Source: Actinomycetes bacterium (lineage in GTDB: Bacteria; Actinomycetota; Acidimicrobiia; Acidimicrobiales; Palsa-688). Taken from it: a stretch of 34,504 bases of DNA. Shown one piece after another: positions 8,634-15,077 of this stretch. Every line of letters begins with the position of its first letter. The first letter of the stretch is position 1. Made by a program: the position numbers and the translations under genes. The notes below the pieces were generated by a model, which was given only the letters and a program-made list of their open reading frames with translations, made no database searches and was not told the DNA's origin. Location: NCBI GenBank assembly GCA_021816565.1, contig JAKAXN010000002.1, positions 1-34,504 of the forward strand, read 5' to 3'.

Positions 8634-9419
8634 GTGACCCAGACCCCTACCGCGCCCGCACCCCGACCGCTCCTCGACAGCGCCCGCTACTACTGGAACC
8701 GGCCCCAGGAATTGGCCGACCGCCTGGCCAGCGAGTGGGAGCGCCGCAGGGAGAAGCAGACCGCCGCCCCGGCCGGGCTGGGGTCGGAGGGCACGGCCAC
8801 CGAGGTGGTGCACCGCCTCCTCGGGGTGACCGGCCACTGCGAGGTGTGCGCGCCCTTCGACGAGGTGTGGACGAGCATCACAGACCGGTTCCCGGAGCGG
8901 CACTACCACGACTCGGGCCTCGGGACCATGACCGCGGTGTGGGCCGCCACCCGCCATCTGCGCCCCGAGCGGGTGGTCGAGACGGGGGTGGCCCGCGGCT
9001 TCACCAGCGCGGTGATCCTGTCGGCCATGGAGGCCAACGGGTCCGGCCACCTGTGGAGCATCGACCTGCCCGAGGTCAACCTGGTCCGCAGCGGCGGTGC
9101 CGGAGCCGCCGTCGACCCGGACCTCGGCGGACGGTGGACCTGGCTGAGAGGAGGCAGCCGGCGCCTGCTCCCGAAGATCATCGAGGCCAACTCCCCCCTG
9201 GACCTGTTCGTCCACGACAGCCTCCACACCCGGTCCAACATGCTGTTCGAGATGCGTCTGGCCTGGTCGGCGCTGCGACCGGGAGGTCTGCTGCTGGTCG
9301 ACGACGTCGACCACAACTCCGCGTTCTCCGAATTCACGGCCGGGATCGACGCCCCGCACGGCGCGGGAGTCCAGGGCAACCGTCCGGGGGTGTTCGGCGC
9401 CGTCCTGAAGCCGGCGTGA
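8634..9419 (+). CDS. Class I SAM-dependent methyltransferase-like protein (CmcI / Methyltransf_24 type)
   Basis: 261 residues from GTG 8634, preceded by GGGG. The Rossmann core starts near residue 110: motif I 'VVETGVARGFTSAVIL', the post-beta2 acidic 'SIDLPEVN', then 'PLDLFVHDSLHT' and 'ALRPGGLLLVDDVDHNSAF'. This order fits the CmcI/cephalosporin-hydroxylase-like branch and Methyltransf_24 enzymes, which act on sugars or small molecules and often sit in glycan or natural-product clusters. The N-terminal 90 residues, with 'LLGVTGHCEVCAPFDE', are not recognised. It lies next to the glycan operon, so methylation of a surface sugar is plausible, but the substrate is not shown by the sequence. 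Confidence 0.82.
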   Translation: MTQTPTAPAPRPLLDSARYYWNRPQELADRLASEWERRREKQTAAPAGLGSEGTATEVVHRLLGVTGHCEVCAPFDEVWTSITDRFPERHYHDSGLGTMTAVWAATRHLRPERVVETGVARGFTSAVILSAMEANGSGHLWSIDLPEVNLVRSGGAGAAVDPDLGGRWTWLRGGSRRLLPKIIEANSPLDLFVHDSLHTRSNMLFEMRLAWSALRPGGLLLVDDVDHNSAFSEFTAGIDAPHGAGVQGNRPGVFGAVLKPA

Positions 9420-9498
9420 CCGCCGCTTGCGCCGGAGGCCACTGAGCGTCCCCGCAACGGGCAGCCCCCGGATCCCGGCGGAGCGGGGCCCGGGCCAC

Positions 9499-9521
9499 CC
9501 CGCGGCTCTCTAAGCTGCGGG
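9499..9521 (+). promoter_or_regulatory. TAAGCT -10-like box, leaderless start of the 9523 gene
   Basis: TAAGCT at 9511-9516 is followed by six bases and then the GTG start at 9523, with no Shine-Dalgarno, the arrangement expected for a leaderless actinobacterial transcript. The same bases form a 9-bp RNA-type stem with one G-U pair (9499-9507 with 9513-9521), so they might instead end the upstream transcript; the loop is only five bases and no T-run follows. Confidence 0.4.
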
Positions 9522-9522
9522 C

Positions 9523-9900
9523 GTGGCCGAACTGGTGGTGGATGGGTCGGATCTGGTGCTGCACCTGCCGGTGAGGCAGAAGGTCCTGGGCTTCCACGCC
9601 GACATCCGGGTGCCGCTGAGCTCGGTGCGGGCGGTCCGGCCCCTCGACAGCCCGTGGATGGCCCTGCGGGGCCGGCGGATGGCCGGCACGGCCATGCGGG
9701 GGGTGGCGGCCATAGGCACCTGGATCCACGGGGACAAGAAGTTCGACTTCAACGTCCTGCGCCGCGAGACCAGCGCGGTGGAAGTGGAGCTCAACACCGG
9801 CCGCTTCGAGCGGTTCATCGTCGGCGTCGGCGCCGGACGGGACGCCCGCGACGAGGCGAACCGCATCGCCGACGCGGCCGGCATCGCCCGGTCCCGGTAA
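9523..9900 (+). CDS. Small PH-like domain protein of unknown function
   Basis: 125 residues, no signal peptide and no membrane helix. The pattern of short strands ('ELVVDGSDLVLHLPVRQKVLG', 'IRVPLSSVRAVRPL', 'FDFNVLRRETSAVEVELNTG') with a final helix (GRDARDEANRIADAAG) resembles small bacterial PH-like proteins. I cannot assign a ligand. The GTG start follows a TAAGCT box by six bases. It is in line with the methyltransferase gene, 103 bases downstream, but the intervening promoter-like box suggests a separate transcript. Confidence 0.75.
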   Translation: MAELVVDGSDLVLHLPVRQKVLGFHADIRVPLSSVRAVRPLDSPWMALRGRRMAGTAMRGVAAIGTWIHGDKKFDFNVLRRETSAVEVELNTGRFERFIVGVGAGRDARDEANRIADAAGIARSR

Positions 9901-9926
9901 CGGCCCACCGGACCGTCAGGACCTCC

Positions 9927-10802
9927 TCAGGTCTGCAGGTCCAACACGGTGTCGGCCAGCCAGGCCAGCTCGCCGTCCCAGTCCTCCACCGGGGCGACCG
10001 GCCGCACCACGAACTTCGACAACCCGGCTTCCACCAGCTCCCCCACCAGCCGGCGCAGGCGGTCGGCCCCGACCGGCACCAACTCGGCGGGGTCCCCGGC
10101 GTTCTCCGGGCGGCGGGGCCGTATCGGCCGCAGTCGGGCGGCCCGCTCCACATCCCCGGGACGACGGGCGTATCCGATGGACAGACCGAAGTGCTCCGGG
10201 TCGACGGTCCTGCCGGCGGCGGCCGCCTCCGCCTCGATGGCCGATCTGATCTCCCCGGCCCGGGCCGGGGTCACGAGCGAGCCCAGCCAGCCGTCGGCCA
10301 GCCGGCCGGCCCGGCTGACCGCCTCCGGTCCCGAGCCGCCGAGCCACAACTCCAGCGGCTGCTGCACCGGGCGCACCGGCAGTACCAAACCGTCCACCGT
10401 CTCACCGGCCCACCACGCCCGGAGCTGGGGGATGACCTGGTCCATCAGGCGGCCCCGGTGCCTCCCGTCCGTGCCCAGCGCCTGGCGCTCACCCGGCAGG
10501 TCCAGCCCCGGGACCAGGGTGACCAGCAGCCGGCCACCGGCGAGGCGGTCCAGCTGGGCCAGGCGGTGCGCCACCACGTAGGGGGTCGACCCGAACGGGA
10601 TGAGATTGATACCGAGGTGCATCCGGCCGGTTCGGGCAGCGGCGTAGGCCACCCCGAGCGACGGGTCGGTGGACGGCAGCGATGGGACGTCGGACATCCA
10701 CACGGTGTCGAAGCCCAGCTGCTCGGCCCGCTCGACCACCGAGCCCAGGCCCACCGGGTCGGGCGGTCCCAGGCCCACGGAGACGGCGAAACGAACTTTC
10801 AC
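9927..10802 (-). CDS. LLM-class (F420-dependent type) oxidoreductase
   Basis: 291 residues with the TIM-barrel pattern of bacterial luciferase-like monooxygenases: 'RFAVSVGLGPPDP' at the N-terminus, 'AEQLGFDTVWMSD' near 26-38, 'GINLIPFGSTPYVVAHRLAQLDRLAGGRL' (split across about 64-92) and 'PLELWLGGSGPEAVSRAGRLADGWLG' near 149-174. In actinobacteria this subgroup usually uses coenzyme F420 rather than FMN; the sequence alone does not prove which. The substrate is unknown. The GTG at 10802 follows a minus-strand TAGCCT box by nine bases. A C-terminal segment 'KFVVRPVAPVEDWDGELAWLAD' is typical for the family's last helices. Confidence 0.92.
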   Translation of the reverse strand: MKVRFAVSVGLGPPDPVGLGSVVERAEQLGFDTVWMSDVPSLPSTDPSLGVAYAAARTGRMHLGINLIPFGSTPYVVAHRLAQLDRLAGGRLLVTLVPGLDLPGERQALGTDGRHRGRLMDQVIPQLRAWWAGETVDGLVLPVRPVQQPLELWLGGSGPEAVSRAGRLADGWLGSLVTPARAGEIRSAIEAEAAAAGRTVDPEHFGLSIGYARRPGDVERAARLRPIRPRRPENAGDPAELVPVGADRLRRLVGELVEAGLSKFVVRPVAPVEDWDGELAWLADTVLDLQT

Positions 10803-10811
10803 GCGCCCGCC

Positions 10812-10817
10812 AGGCTA
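10812..10817 (-). promoter_or_regulatory. TAGCCT -10-like box upstream of the LLM gene
   Basis: On the minus strand TAGCCT ends nine bases before the GTG at 10802 and there is no Shine-Dalgarno between, so the mRNA would begin within a few bases of the start codon. Confidence 0.35.
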
Positions 10818-10878
10818 CCGGCGCCGGGGCCCCGACGGGCGGGTGTGCGCGGGCCCACCCACCACGCCGGCGGCCGGG

Positions 10879-12096
10879 CTAGGACGGTCCGCCGCTGCGC
10901 GCCGGGCGCTGGGTGACGAGCGGCGGCCGGGGCCCCTCAGGGCTCAGGCACGACAGGACGGCGTCCACCTCGTCGATGGCCGACCACAGATCCTCTACCG
11001 CTCCGGCACCGGAGCCGACGGCCGTGGCGCAGCTCTCCAGGCTCAACCGGGCGTTGTAGAGATGCTGCAGCAGCTCCTCCGCCGGGCCCGGCGACCGGTC
11101 CCGCTCGGAACCGGGGGCGGGCCTCCGCCGCCCGCGACCGTGGTCCCGGTCCCCCAGGAGACCGCCCGCCCGGACCACGGCCGACGATGGGACCGGGTAG
11201 CGACGGGACTTCGCCGCGTACATGGCCCGATCGGCTGCATCGAGAAGGTCCTCGGGGGTGAGATCCGGGCTGGAGACCGCCACCCCGGTGGAAACCCCCA
11301 CCTGGTACAGGTGGCCGTCCACCTCCAGCGGGGCCTTCATCACCGCCCGAAGGCGTCCGGCCACCGCCTCGAGATCCTCGGCGTGGGTCAGATCGTGGCA
11401 GAGCACCGCGAACTCGTCACCGCCCACCCGGCCCACCACGTCGGCCGGTCGGACGCCGGTGCGCAGCCGGCGGGCGGCCGCGGCCAGGACCCGGTCGCCG
11501 AGCTGGTGGCCTCCCTCGTCGTTGATGGCCTTGAAGCGGTCGAGGTCCATGTACACGACCCCGACCCGGCCCTCCTGGCGGGTGACGGCCCGGCCCGTCA
11601 GGTCGAGGAACTCCGCCCGGTTGACCAGGCCGGTCAGGGCGTCGTGGGTCGCCCGGTGCCGGAGGTCGACCTGCAGGTGGTGCTCGGCGTCGAGGTCCAC
11701 CACCACCATCACCACCACCGGCCGGCCCTGACAGTCGTGACGACGGAACGTCCATCGGGTCCAGCGCGACCCGCCCCCGCCGTCGATCTCCTGCTCCAGC
11801 GTCTCGAGACCCCCGCCGTCGAGGACCCGGTGAACGGCCCGCTGGATGCGGTCCCGGTCCCGCTCCGCGACCAGGTCCAGCCATCCCCGGTCGAGCGACC
11901 GGTCCTCGGCCAGACCGCTCAGCTGCACCCAGGCCGCGTTGACCGCCAGCACCCGGCTGCCGGCCTCGGCGATCAGGGTGGCCAGAGGCATGAAGTCGAT
12001 CGCCGGGGCTCCGGCCCCGTCTCTGGCAATCCTCAGGTCAGCCGCCACTGTCTCCCCTCCACTACGAACGTCACTTTCGGACGTCGCCAGGATCAA
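10879..12096 (-). CDS. PAS-GGDEF diguanylate cyclase
   Basis: 405 residues. Residues about 35-145 look like a PAS domain ('VLAVNAAWVQLSGL' near 49-62, 'WLDLVAERDRDRI', then 'FRRHDCQGRPVVVMVVVDLD'). The GGDEF domain runs from about 148 ('ATHDALTGLVNRAEF') to about 305, with GGDEF intact at 225-229 and an RxxD inhibitory site (R216, D219) placed exactly five residues before it, so both activity and product feedback look possible. It makes cyclic di-GMP from two GTP. No EAL domain follows; instead there is a basic linker and a helical tail (about 340-405) of unknown role. No membrane segment is seen. The ATG at 12096 is the longest start; a GTG at residue 17 is an alternative. It is divergent from the GAF-ANTAR gene at 12250. 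Confidence 0.93.
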   Translation of the reverse strand: MILATSESDVRSGGETVAADLRIARDGAGAPAIDFMPLATLIAEAGSRVLAVNAAWVQLSGLAEDRSLDRGWLDLVAERDRDRIQRAVHRVLDGGGLETLEQEIDGGGGSRWTRWTFRRHDCQGRPVVVMVVVDLDAEHHLQVDLRHRATHDALTGLVNRAEFLDLTGRAVTRQEGRVGVVYMDLDRFKAINDEGGHQLGDRVLAAAARRLRTGVRPADVVGRVGGDEFAVLCHDLTHAEDLEAVAGRLRAVMKAPLEVDGHLYQVGVSTGVAVSSPDLTPEDLLDAADRAMYAAKSRRYPVPSSAVVRAGGLLGDRDHGRGRRRPAPGSERDRSPGPAEELLQHLYNARLSLESCATAVGSGAGAVEDLWSAIDEVDAVLSCLSPEGPRPPLVTQRPARSGGPS

Positions 12097-12190
12097 GGGC
12101 GACCAGGCTGCCAGGGTCTACGGCATAAACCTCTTGCGGCATCGACGGTACCGCGGGTCCACCGGGCGGTCAACGGGTCGGCGGCGGCAT

Positions 12191-12216
12191 ACGGACATTT
12201 ATCGGCAGAAGTCCGT
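12191..12216. promoter_or_regulatory. Inverted repeat ACGGAC-N14-GTCCGT in divergent promoter region
   Basis: ACGGAC at 12191-12196 and GTCCGT at 12211-12216 are perfect inverted hexamers 20 bases apart centre to centre, enclosing the AT-rich ATTTATC. They sit 34 bases before the GAF-ANTAR start, between it and the divergent cyclase gene, a fit for an operator. Short enough to be chance. Confidence 0.3.
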
Positions 12217-12249
12217 TTAATCCTCCCGCCGGGGGATCAGGAACAGGTT

Positions 12250-12999
12250 ATGGCGTGCTCGGGCCCACCGGGTCCTACCGGCGTTAGGGCGGACAAAGCG
12301 GCGGAGATGCTCCTGGCGCTGCTGGCCGGCCTGCCCGCGACCACGGCTGGACCCCTTCCGCTGCTGGCGGCCCTGACCGACGCGGTCGGCCGGCTGCCGG
12401 AGGTCGGCGCGGCCGGGACCATGTGGCGCCACGGGGGGGAGCGGCTGCGCCATGTGGCGGCCACCGACAGCCGGATGCGGAAGCTGCAGGAGCTGCAGGA
12501 GCTGGGGGAGGACGGGCCGTCGGCCGAGTCGGCCCGGTCGAACGCCATCGTCCACGTCGAGGACCTGACCGAGCGAGGACAGCGGTGGCCGGCGGTGGCC
12601 CGGGCAGCCCGGGAGGCCGGACTGGCCACCCTCCTCGCCCTGCCCCTGGCCGGTGACGCCGTTGGCAGTGATACTGCCAACGGCGTCCTCAATGTGGCCA
12701 TCCGGGCCGGCCGGGAATGGTCGGCGTCGCACGCCGTGGTGCTGACCGGGCTGGCCGACCTGGTCTCGGCCCGGGCGAAGCACCACGAGGAGTGGGAGCG
12801 TCTCCAACGGACCACCGCGCAGCTGCAGCACGCCCTCGAGGCCAGGGTGATCGTGGAGCAGGCCAAGGGCATCGTGGCCGAGAGGCGGGGCGTCACGGTC
12901 GAGCAGGCCCTGGCCCTGATGCGCCGCAACGCCCGGGGCCGGGGCCGGACCCTCAAGGCGGTCGCTGCCGACGTGGTCGCCGGTCGCCTGCAGCTGTGA
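12250..12999 (+). CDS. GAF-ANTAR RNA-binding antiterminator-type regulator
   Basis: 249 residues from ATG 12250, chosen because AGGAACAGG lies just upstream and because the longer open frame is out-of-frame shadow over the cyclase gene. Residues about 35-175 form a GAF-like sensor domain ('LLALPLAG', 'GVLNVAIRAGREWSASHAVVLTGLADLVSARA'). Residues about 188-246 are an ANTAR domain: 'LQHALEARVIVEQAKGIVAERRGVTVEQAL' split over 192-221, then 'LMRRNARGRGRTLKAVAADVV'. ANTAR proteins bind paired RNA hairpins and prevent transcription termination. The coding sequence contains a perfect 15-bp inverted repeat (12655-12687) that encodes residues 136-146. Its end is 3 bases from the end of a convergent paralogue. 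Confidence 0.93.
   Translation: MACSGPPGPTGVRADKAAEMLLALLAGLPATTAGPLPLLAALTDAVGRLPEVGAAGTMWRHGGERLRHVAATDSRMRKLQELQELGEDGPSAESARSNAIVHVEDLTERGQRWPAVARAAREAGLATLLALPLAGDAVGSDTANGVLNVAIRAGREWSASHAVVLTGLADLVSARAKHHEEWERLQRTTAQLQHALEARVIVEQAKGIVAERRGVTVEQALALMRRNARGRGRTLKAVAADVVAGRLQL
12655..12687. repeat. Perfect 15-bp inverted repeat inside the GAF-ANTAR coding sequence
   Basis: GACGCCGTTGGCAGT (12655-12669) and its exact reverse complement (12673-12687) flank three bases (GAT). It encodes D136 to V146 in a predicted GAF loop between 'LPLAG' and 'GVLNVAI', where relatives usually have a much shorter turn. Likely an inverted duplication of the first arm, or a functional hairpin. Confidence 0.95.
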
Positions 13000-13002
13000 G
13001 GG

Positions 13003-13776
13003 TCAGGGCCTCAGGCCCAGCCTCACCACCGCGTCGGCCGTCTGCTCCACGGTGGCCCCGTGCCGATCGGCGTGGCGGCGCAGGATCTCGAACGCCCGGT
13101 CCATCGCCACCCCCCGGTGGGTGGCGATGATGCCCTTGGCCTGCTCGATCACCACCCGGCTGTCGAGGGCCCGCTGGAGCTGCTCGGCCAGGCGCCGCTG
13201 CTGGTCCAGGCGCCGGGCCAGGTCCACGTAGCCGGCGGCCAGGTCGGCCAGCACCCGGACCGGTTCGATCTCCGCGGGCGGCCACTCCCGGGGTGACCCG
13301 TCGTAGATACTCAGCGCGCCGACCGCCACCTCCCCCGCCCGGAGGGGGACCGACGCCACGGCCCCGATACCCGCGCCGGAGGCCCGGCTGAACCAGCGGG
13401 GCCAGCGGTCGGCGCCCGAGAGCAGGTCCGGTACCAGGACCGGCCGGCCGGACACCGCGGACTCCAGCCCTGGACCCTCCTGCAGTTCCTCCTCTATCCG
13501 TTCGAACGGGACCGCCAACGGCCGGCTGGCGGGACCGGCCACTACCCGGCCGCCGTCGAGGAGGATCACCCCGGCTCCGGCCGCCCCGAGGGCGGTGGAC
13601 ACCCGGTCGGCCAGGTCGTGTAGCACCGGTCCGATCCCTTCGGCGCCGGACAGGGTGCGGGCGAAACCGGCCAGGGACTCGGCCAGCAGCCTCCGCAGAC
13701 CGTCGCCTTCACGCCCCCTGCCGGGGTTCCGCTCTTCCGGATCTGGCATCTGTTGTCGGCCCCCCCGAACCCCCAC
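13003..13776 (-). CDS. GAF-ANTAR regulator, convergent paralogue
   Basis: 257 residues if started at GTG 13776, or 248 from ATG 13749 (MPDPEERN), which has a G-run upstream; the first choice is favoured by a TATCCT box ending 11 bases before it, the second by its ATG. The GAF domain spans about 40-185 (GAAGAGVILLDGGRVV, 'EEELQEGPGLESAVSGRPVLVPDL', 'SVPLRAGEVAVGALSIYDG'). The ANTAR domain spans about 195-252 ('ALDSRVVIEQAKGIIATHRGV', here with 'MDRAFEILRRHADRHG'). Residue pattern 'GPGLESAVSGRPV' is the usual GAF signature of mycobacterial and streptomycete GAF-ANTAR proteins. It faces the 12250 gene tail to tail with only 3 bases between, so the two messages must overlap or share a bidirectional end. 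Confidence 0.93.
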   Translation of the reverse strand: MGVRGGRQQMPDPEERNPGRGREGDGLRRLLAESLAGFARTLSGAEGIGPVLHDLADRVSTALGAAGAGVILLDGGRVVAGPASRPLAVPFERIEEELQEGPGLESAVSGRPVLVPDLLSGADRWPRWFSRASGAGIGAVASVPLRAGEVAVGALSIYDGSPREWPPAEIEPVRVLADLAAGYVDLARRLDQQRRLAEQLQRALDSRVVIEQAKGIIATHRGVAMDRAFEILRRHADRHGATVEQTADAVVRLGLRP

Positions 13777-13787
13777 CTTCTGCTCTC

Positions 13788-13793
13788 AGGATA
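13788..13793 (-). promoter_or_regulatory. TATCCT -10-like box for the second GAF-ANTAR gene
   Basis: The minus strand reads TATCCT 11 bases before GTG 13776, giving a leader of about four bases if transcription starts seven bases downstream. Confidence 0.35.
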
Positions 13794-13820
13794 CTCACAG
13801 GATGACGTCTTCAGCTGGTC

Positions 13821-14531
13821 TCAGCCGGGGGCGGCGGCCAGCCTGGCGACCAGACCGGGCAGCTCGGACAGCGAGTCGATCACCCCGTCGGGGCTCACGT
13901 CGAACGAGGGGGTCCGGTCGTTGCGCACCCAGATCGCTTTCATCCCGGCCTGGCGGGCGCCCCACACGTCGTCGTGGAGCCGGTCCCCGACGAAGACGGC
14001 CCGGCCGGGGTCGGCGACGCCGAGGGCTCTAACCACCGGGGCGAAGGCCCGCCCGTCGGGCTTCACGTGGTCCATCTCGCTGGTGTAGAAGCGGGCGTCT
14101 ATGAGGCCGTCGAGGCCGTCGCGGGCGAGGAAGTGCTCGTGGAAGTGGCGGGGCCAGTGGGTGTTGGAGAGCAGGCCTATCCGCAGGCCCCGGTCCCGCA
14201 GCTCCTCGAGCGCCGGGGCGGCGTCGGGTTGGTGGCGGATGTGGGGGGTCCACGAGTCGAGGTGGTGGCTCTCGGCCTCCTCCAGGATGGCGCCGGCCAC
14301 GTCCACTCCGAGAGCCGCCGACGCCTCCGCCAGCAGTTCGGACAGGCGGGTCGAGCGCCGGTCGGTCCGGGTCCGTTCCCAGGACCGGGCCTCCACCTGG
14401 ACCAGCGCCGCCGTCAGCTCCTCCTCCCGGTCGGGAGCGATGTGGCGCGCCGCCAGGCGCCACATGTCGTCTATGTCGACGTCCGCCCACACCGAGAGCG
14501 TCCCGCCCCAGTCGAAGATCACTGCTTCCAC
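13821..14531 (-). CDS. HAD-superfamily hydrolase with DWGGT variant of motif I
   Basis: 236 residues from GTG 14531 (V-E-A-V-I-F-D-W); the open frame continues upstream only as a shadow of the opposite-strand phosphatase gene. HAD motifs in order: motif I 'IFDWGGTL' (nucleophile Asp at residue 7), cap region about 15-95, motif II 'GLLSNTHW' near 118-125, motif III lysine in 'HVKPDGRAF', motif IV 'VFVGDRLHDDVWGARQAGM'. The usual second Asp of DxD is Gly here, a known variant that removes the general acid/base, so classical phosphatase activity is uncertain. Divergent from the tyrosine phosphatase gene with 18 bases between start codons. Confidence 0.88.
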   Translation of the reverse strand: MEAVIFDWGGTLSVWADVDIDDMWRLAARHIAPDREEELTAALVQVEARSWERTRTDRRSTRLSELLAEASAALGVDVAGAILEEAESHHLDSWTPHIRHQPDAAPALEELRDRGLRIGLLSNTHWPRHFHEHFLARDGLDGLIDARFYTSEMDHVKPDGRAFAPVVRALGVADPGRAVFVGDRLHDDVWGARQAGMKAIWVRNDRTPSFDVSPDGVIDSLSELPGLVARLAAAPG

Positions 14532-14536
14532 CCGCC

Positions 14537-14542
14537 TATATT
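14537..14542 (+). promoter_or_regulatory. TATATT -10 box, probable leaderless promoter for the phosphatase gene
   Basis: TATATT at 14537-14542 is seven bases before ATG 14550, with no Shine-Dalgarno. It occupies almost the whole 18-base gap between two divergent start codons. No recognisable -35 was found at the right distance (14514-14519 reads GAAGAT). Confidence 0.5.
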
Positions 14543-14549
14543 GACCAAA

Positions 14550-15077
14550 ATGCTGCAGGAGTGGCCCTCCGGGCGGTCCCGTCACGGCGGGGTGGACCGG
14601 GTGCCGCTTCCGGAGAGGCCCGGAGCCCTGTGGCTGGCCGGCCGGCGCTTCGTCGGGCCCGACCCCGAGGCGGCGATGGCCGAGGTCGGCGCAACCGCCG
14701 TGGTGTGCCTGTGCGAGGAGTCCGAACTGTCCGACCGCTACCCCAGCTACGTGGAGTGGCTTCGCTCCGACCGGCGGGCCCTGTGGCTCCCCGTAGCCGA
14801 CCTGCACGCCCCGGCCGTCGAGGCCGCCGAGGCGCTGGCCGGGCGGATCGACGGCCTCCTGGCGGAGGGGCGGTCGGTGCTGATGCACTGCGGGGCGGGC
14901 ATCGGCCGGGCCGGGACCATGGCCGTGGCGGTGCTGCTGCAAGCCGGGCGCGGCCTGGACGACGCCCTGGCCACGGTGGCCGCGGCCCGGCCCATGGCCG
15001 GTCCGGAGGTGGGAGCGCAGACCCGGATGCTCGAGGAGCTCAGCTCGAGGGGTTCTCCTCGGACCACCGCTTCATGA
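14550..15077 (+). CDS. Dual-specificity/tyrosine protein phosphatase
   Basis: 175 residues from ATG 14550. The signature loop is 'MHCGAGIGRAGTMA' (Cys nucleophile with HCx5R, about residue 112), and the general-acid loop is probably 'LPVADLHAPAVE' near 83-94 with its Asp. 'LWLAGRRFVGPDPEAAMAEVGATAVVCLCEESEL' split over about 28-61 is the typical N-terminal strand-helix part of the DSP/cyclin-dependent kinase inhibitor-3-like family. It likely removes phosphate from proteins or phospho-ligands in the cytoplasm. The start is placed at the ATG seven bases after TATATT; GTGs at residues 15 and 18 are alternatives. The last 38 bases overlap the end of the convergent acyl-CoA dehydrogenase gene. 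Confidence 0.86.
   Translation: MLQEWPSGRSRHGGVDRVPLPERPGALWLAGRRFVGPDPEAAMAEVGATAVVCLCEESELSDRYPSYVEWLRSDRRALWLPVADLHAPAVEAAEALAGRIDGLLAEGRSVLMHCGAGIGRAGTMAVAVLLQAGRGLDDALATVAAARPMAGPEVGAQTRMLEELSSRGSPRTTAS

Noticed and set aside
10669..12249. Long 5' extension of the GAF-ANTAR frame, including a run of histidine codons near 11697-11720
   Set aside because: The extension is the antisense of the GGDEF gene; the histidine run is the complement of Val/Met codons in 'VVVMVVVDLD'. The true start is ATG 12250 with a Shine-Dalgarno.
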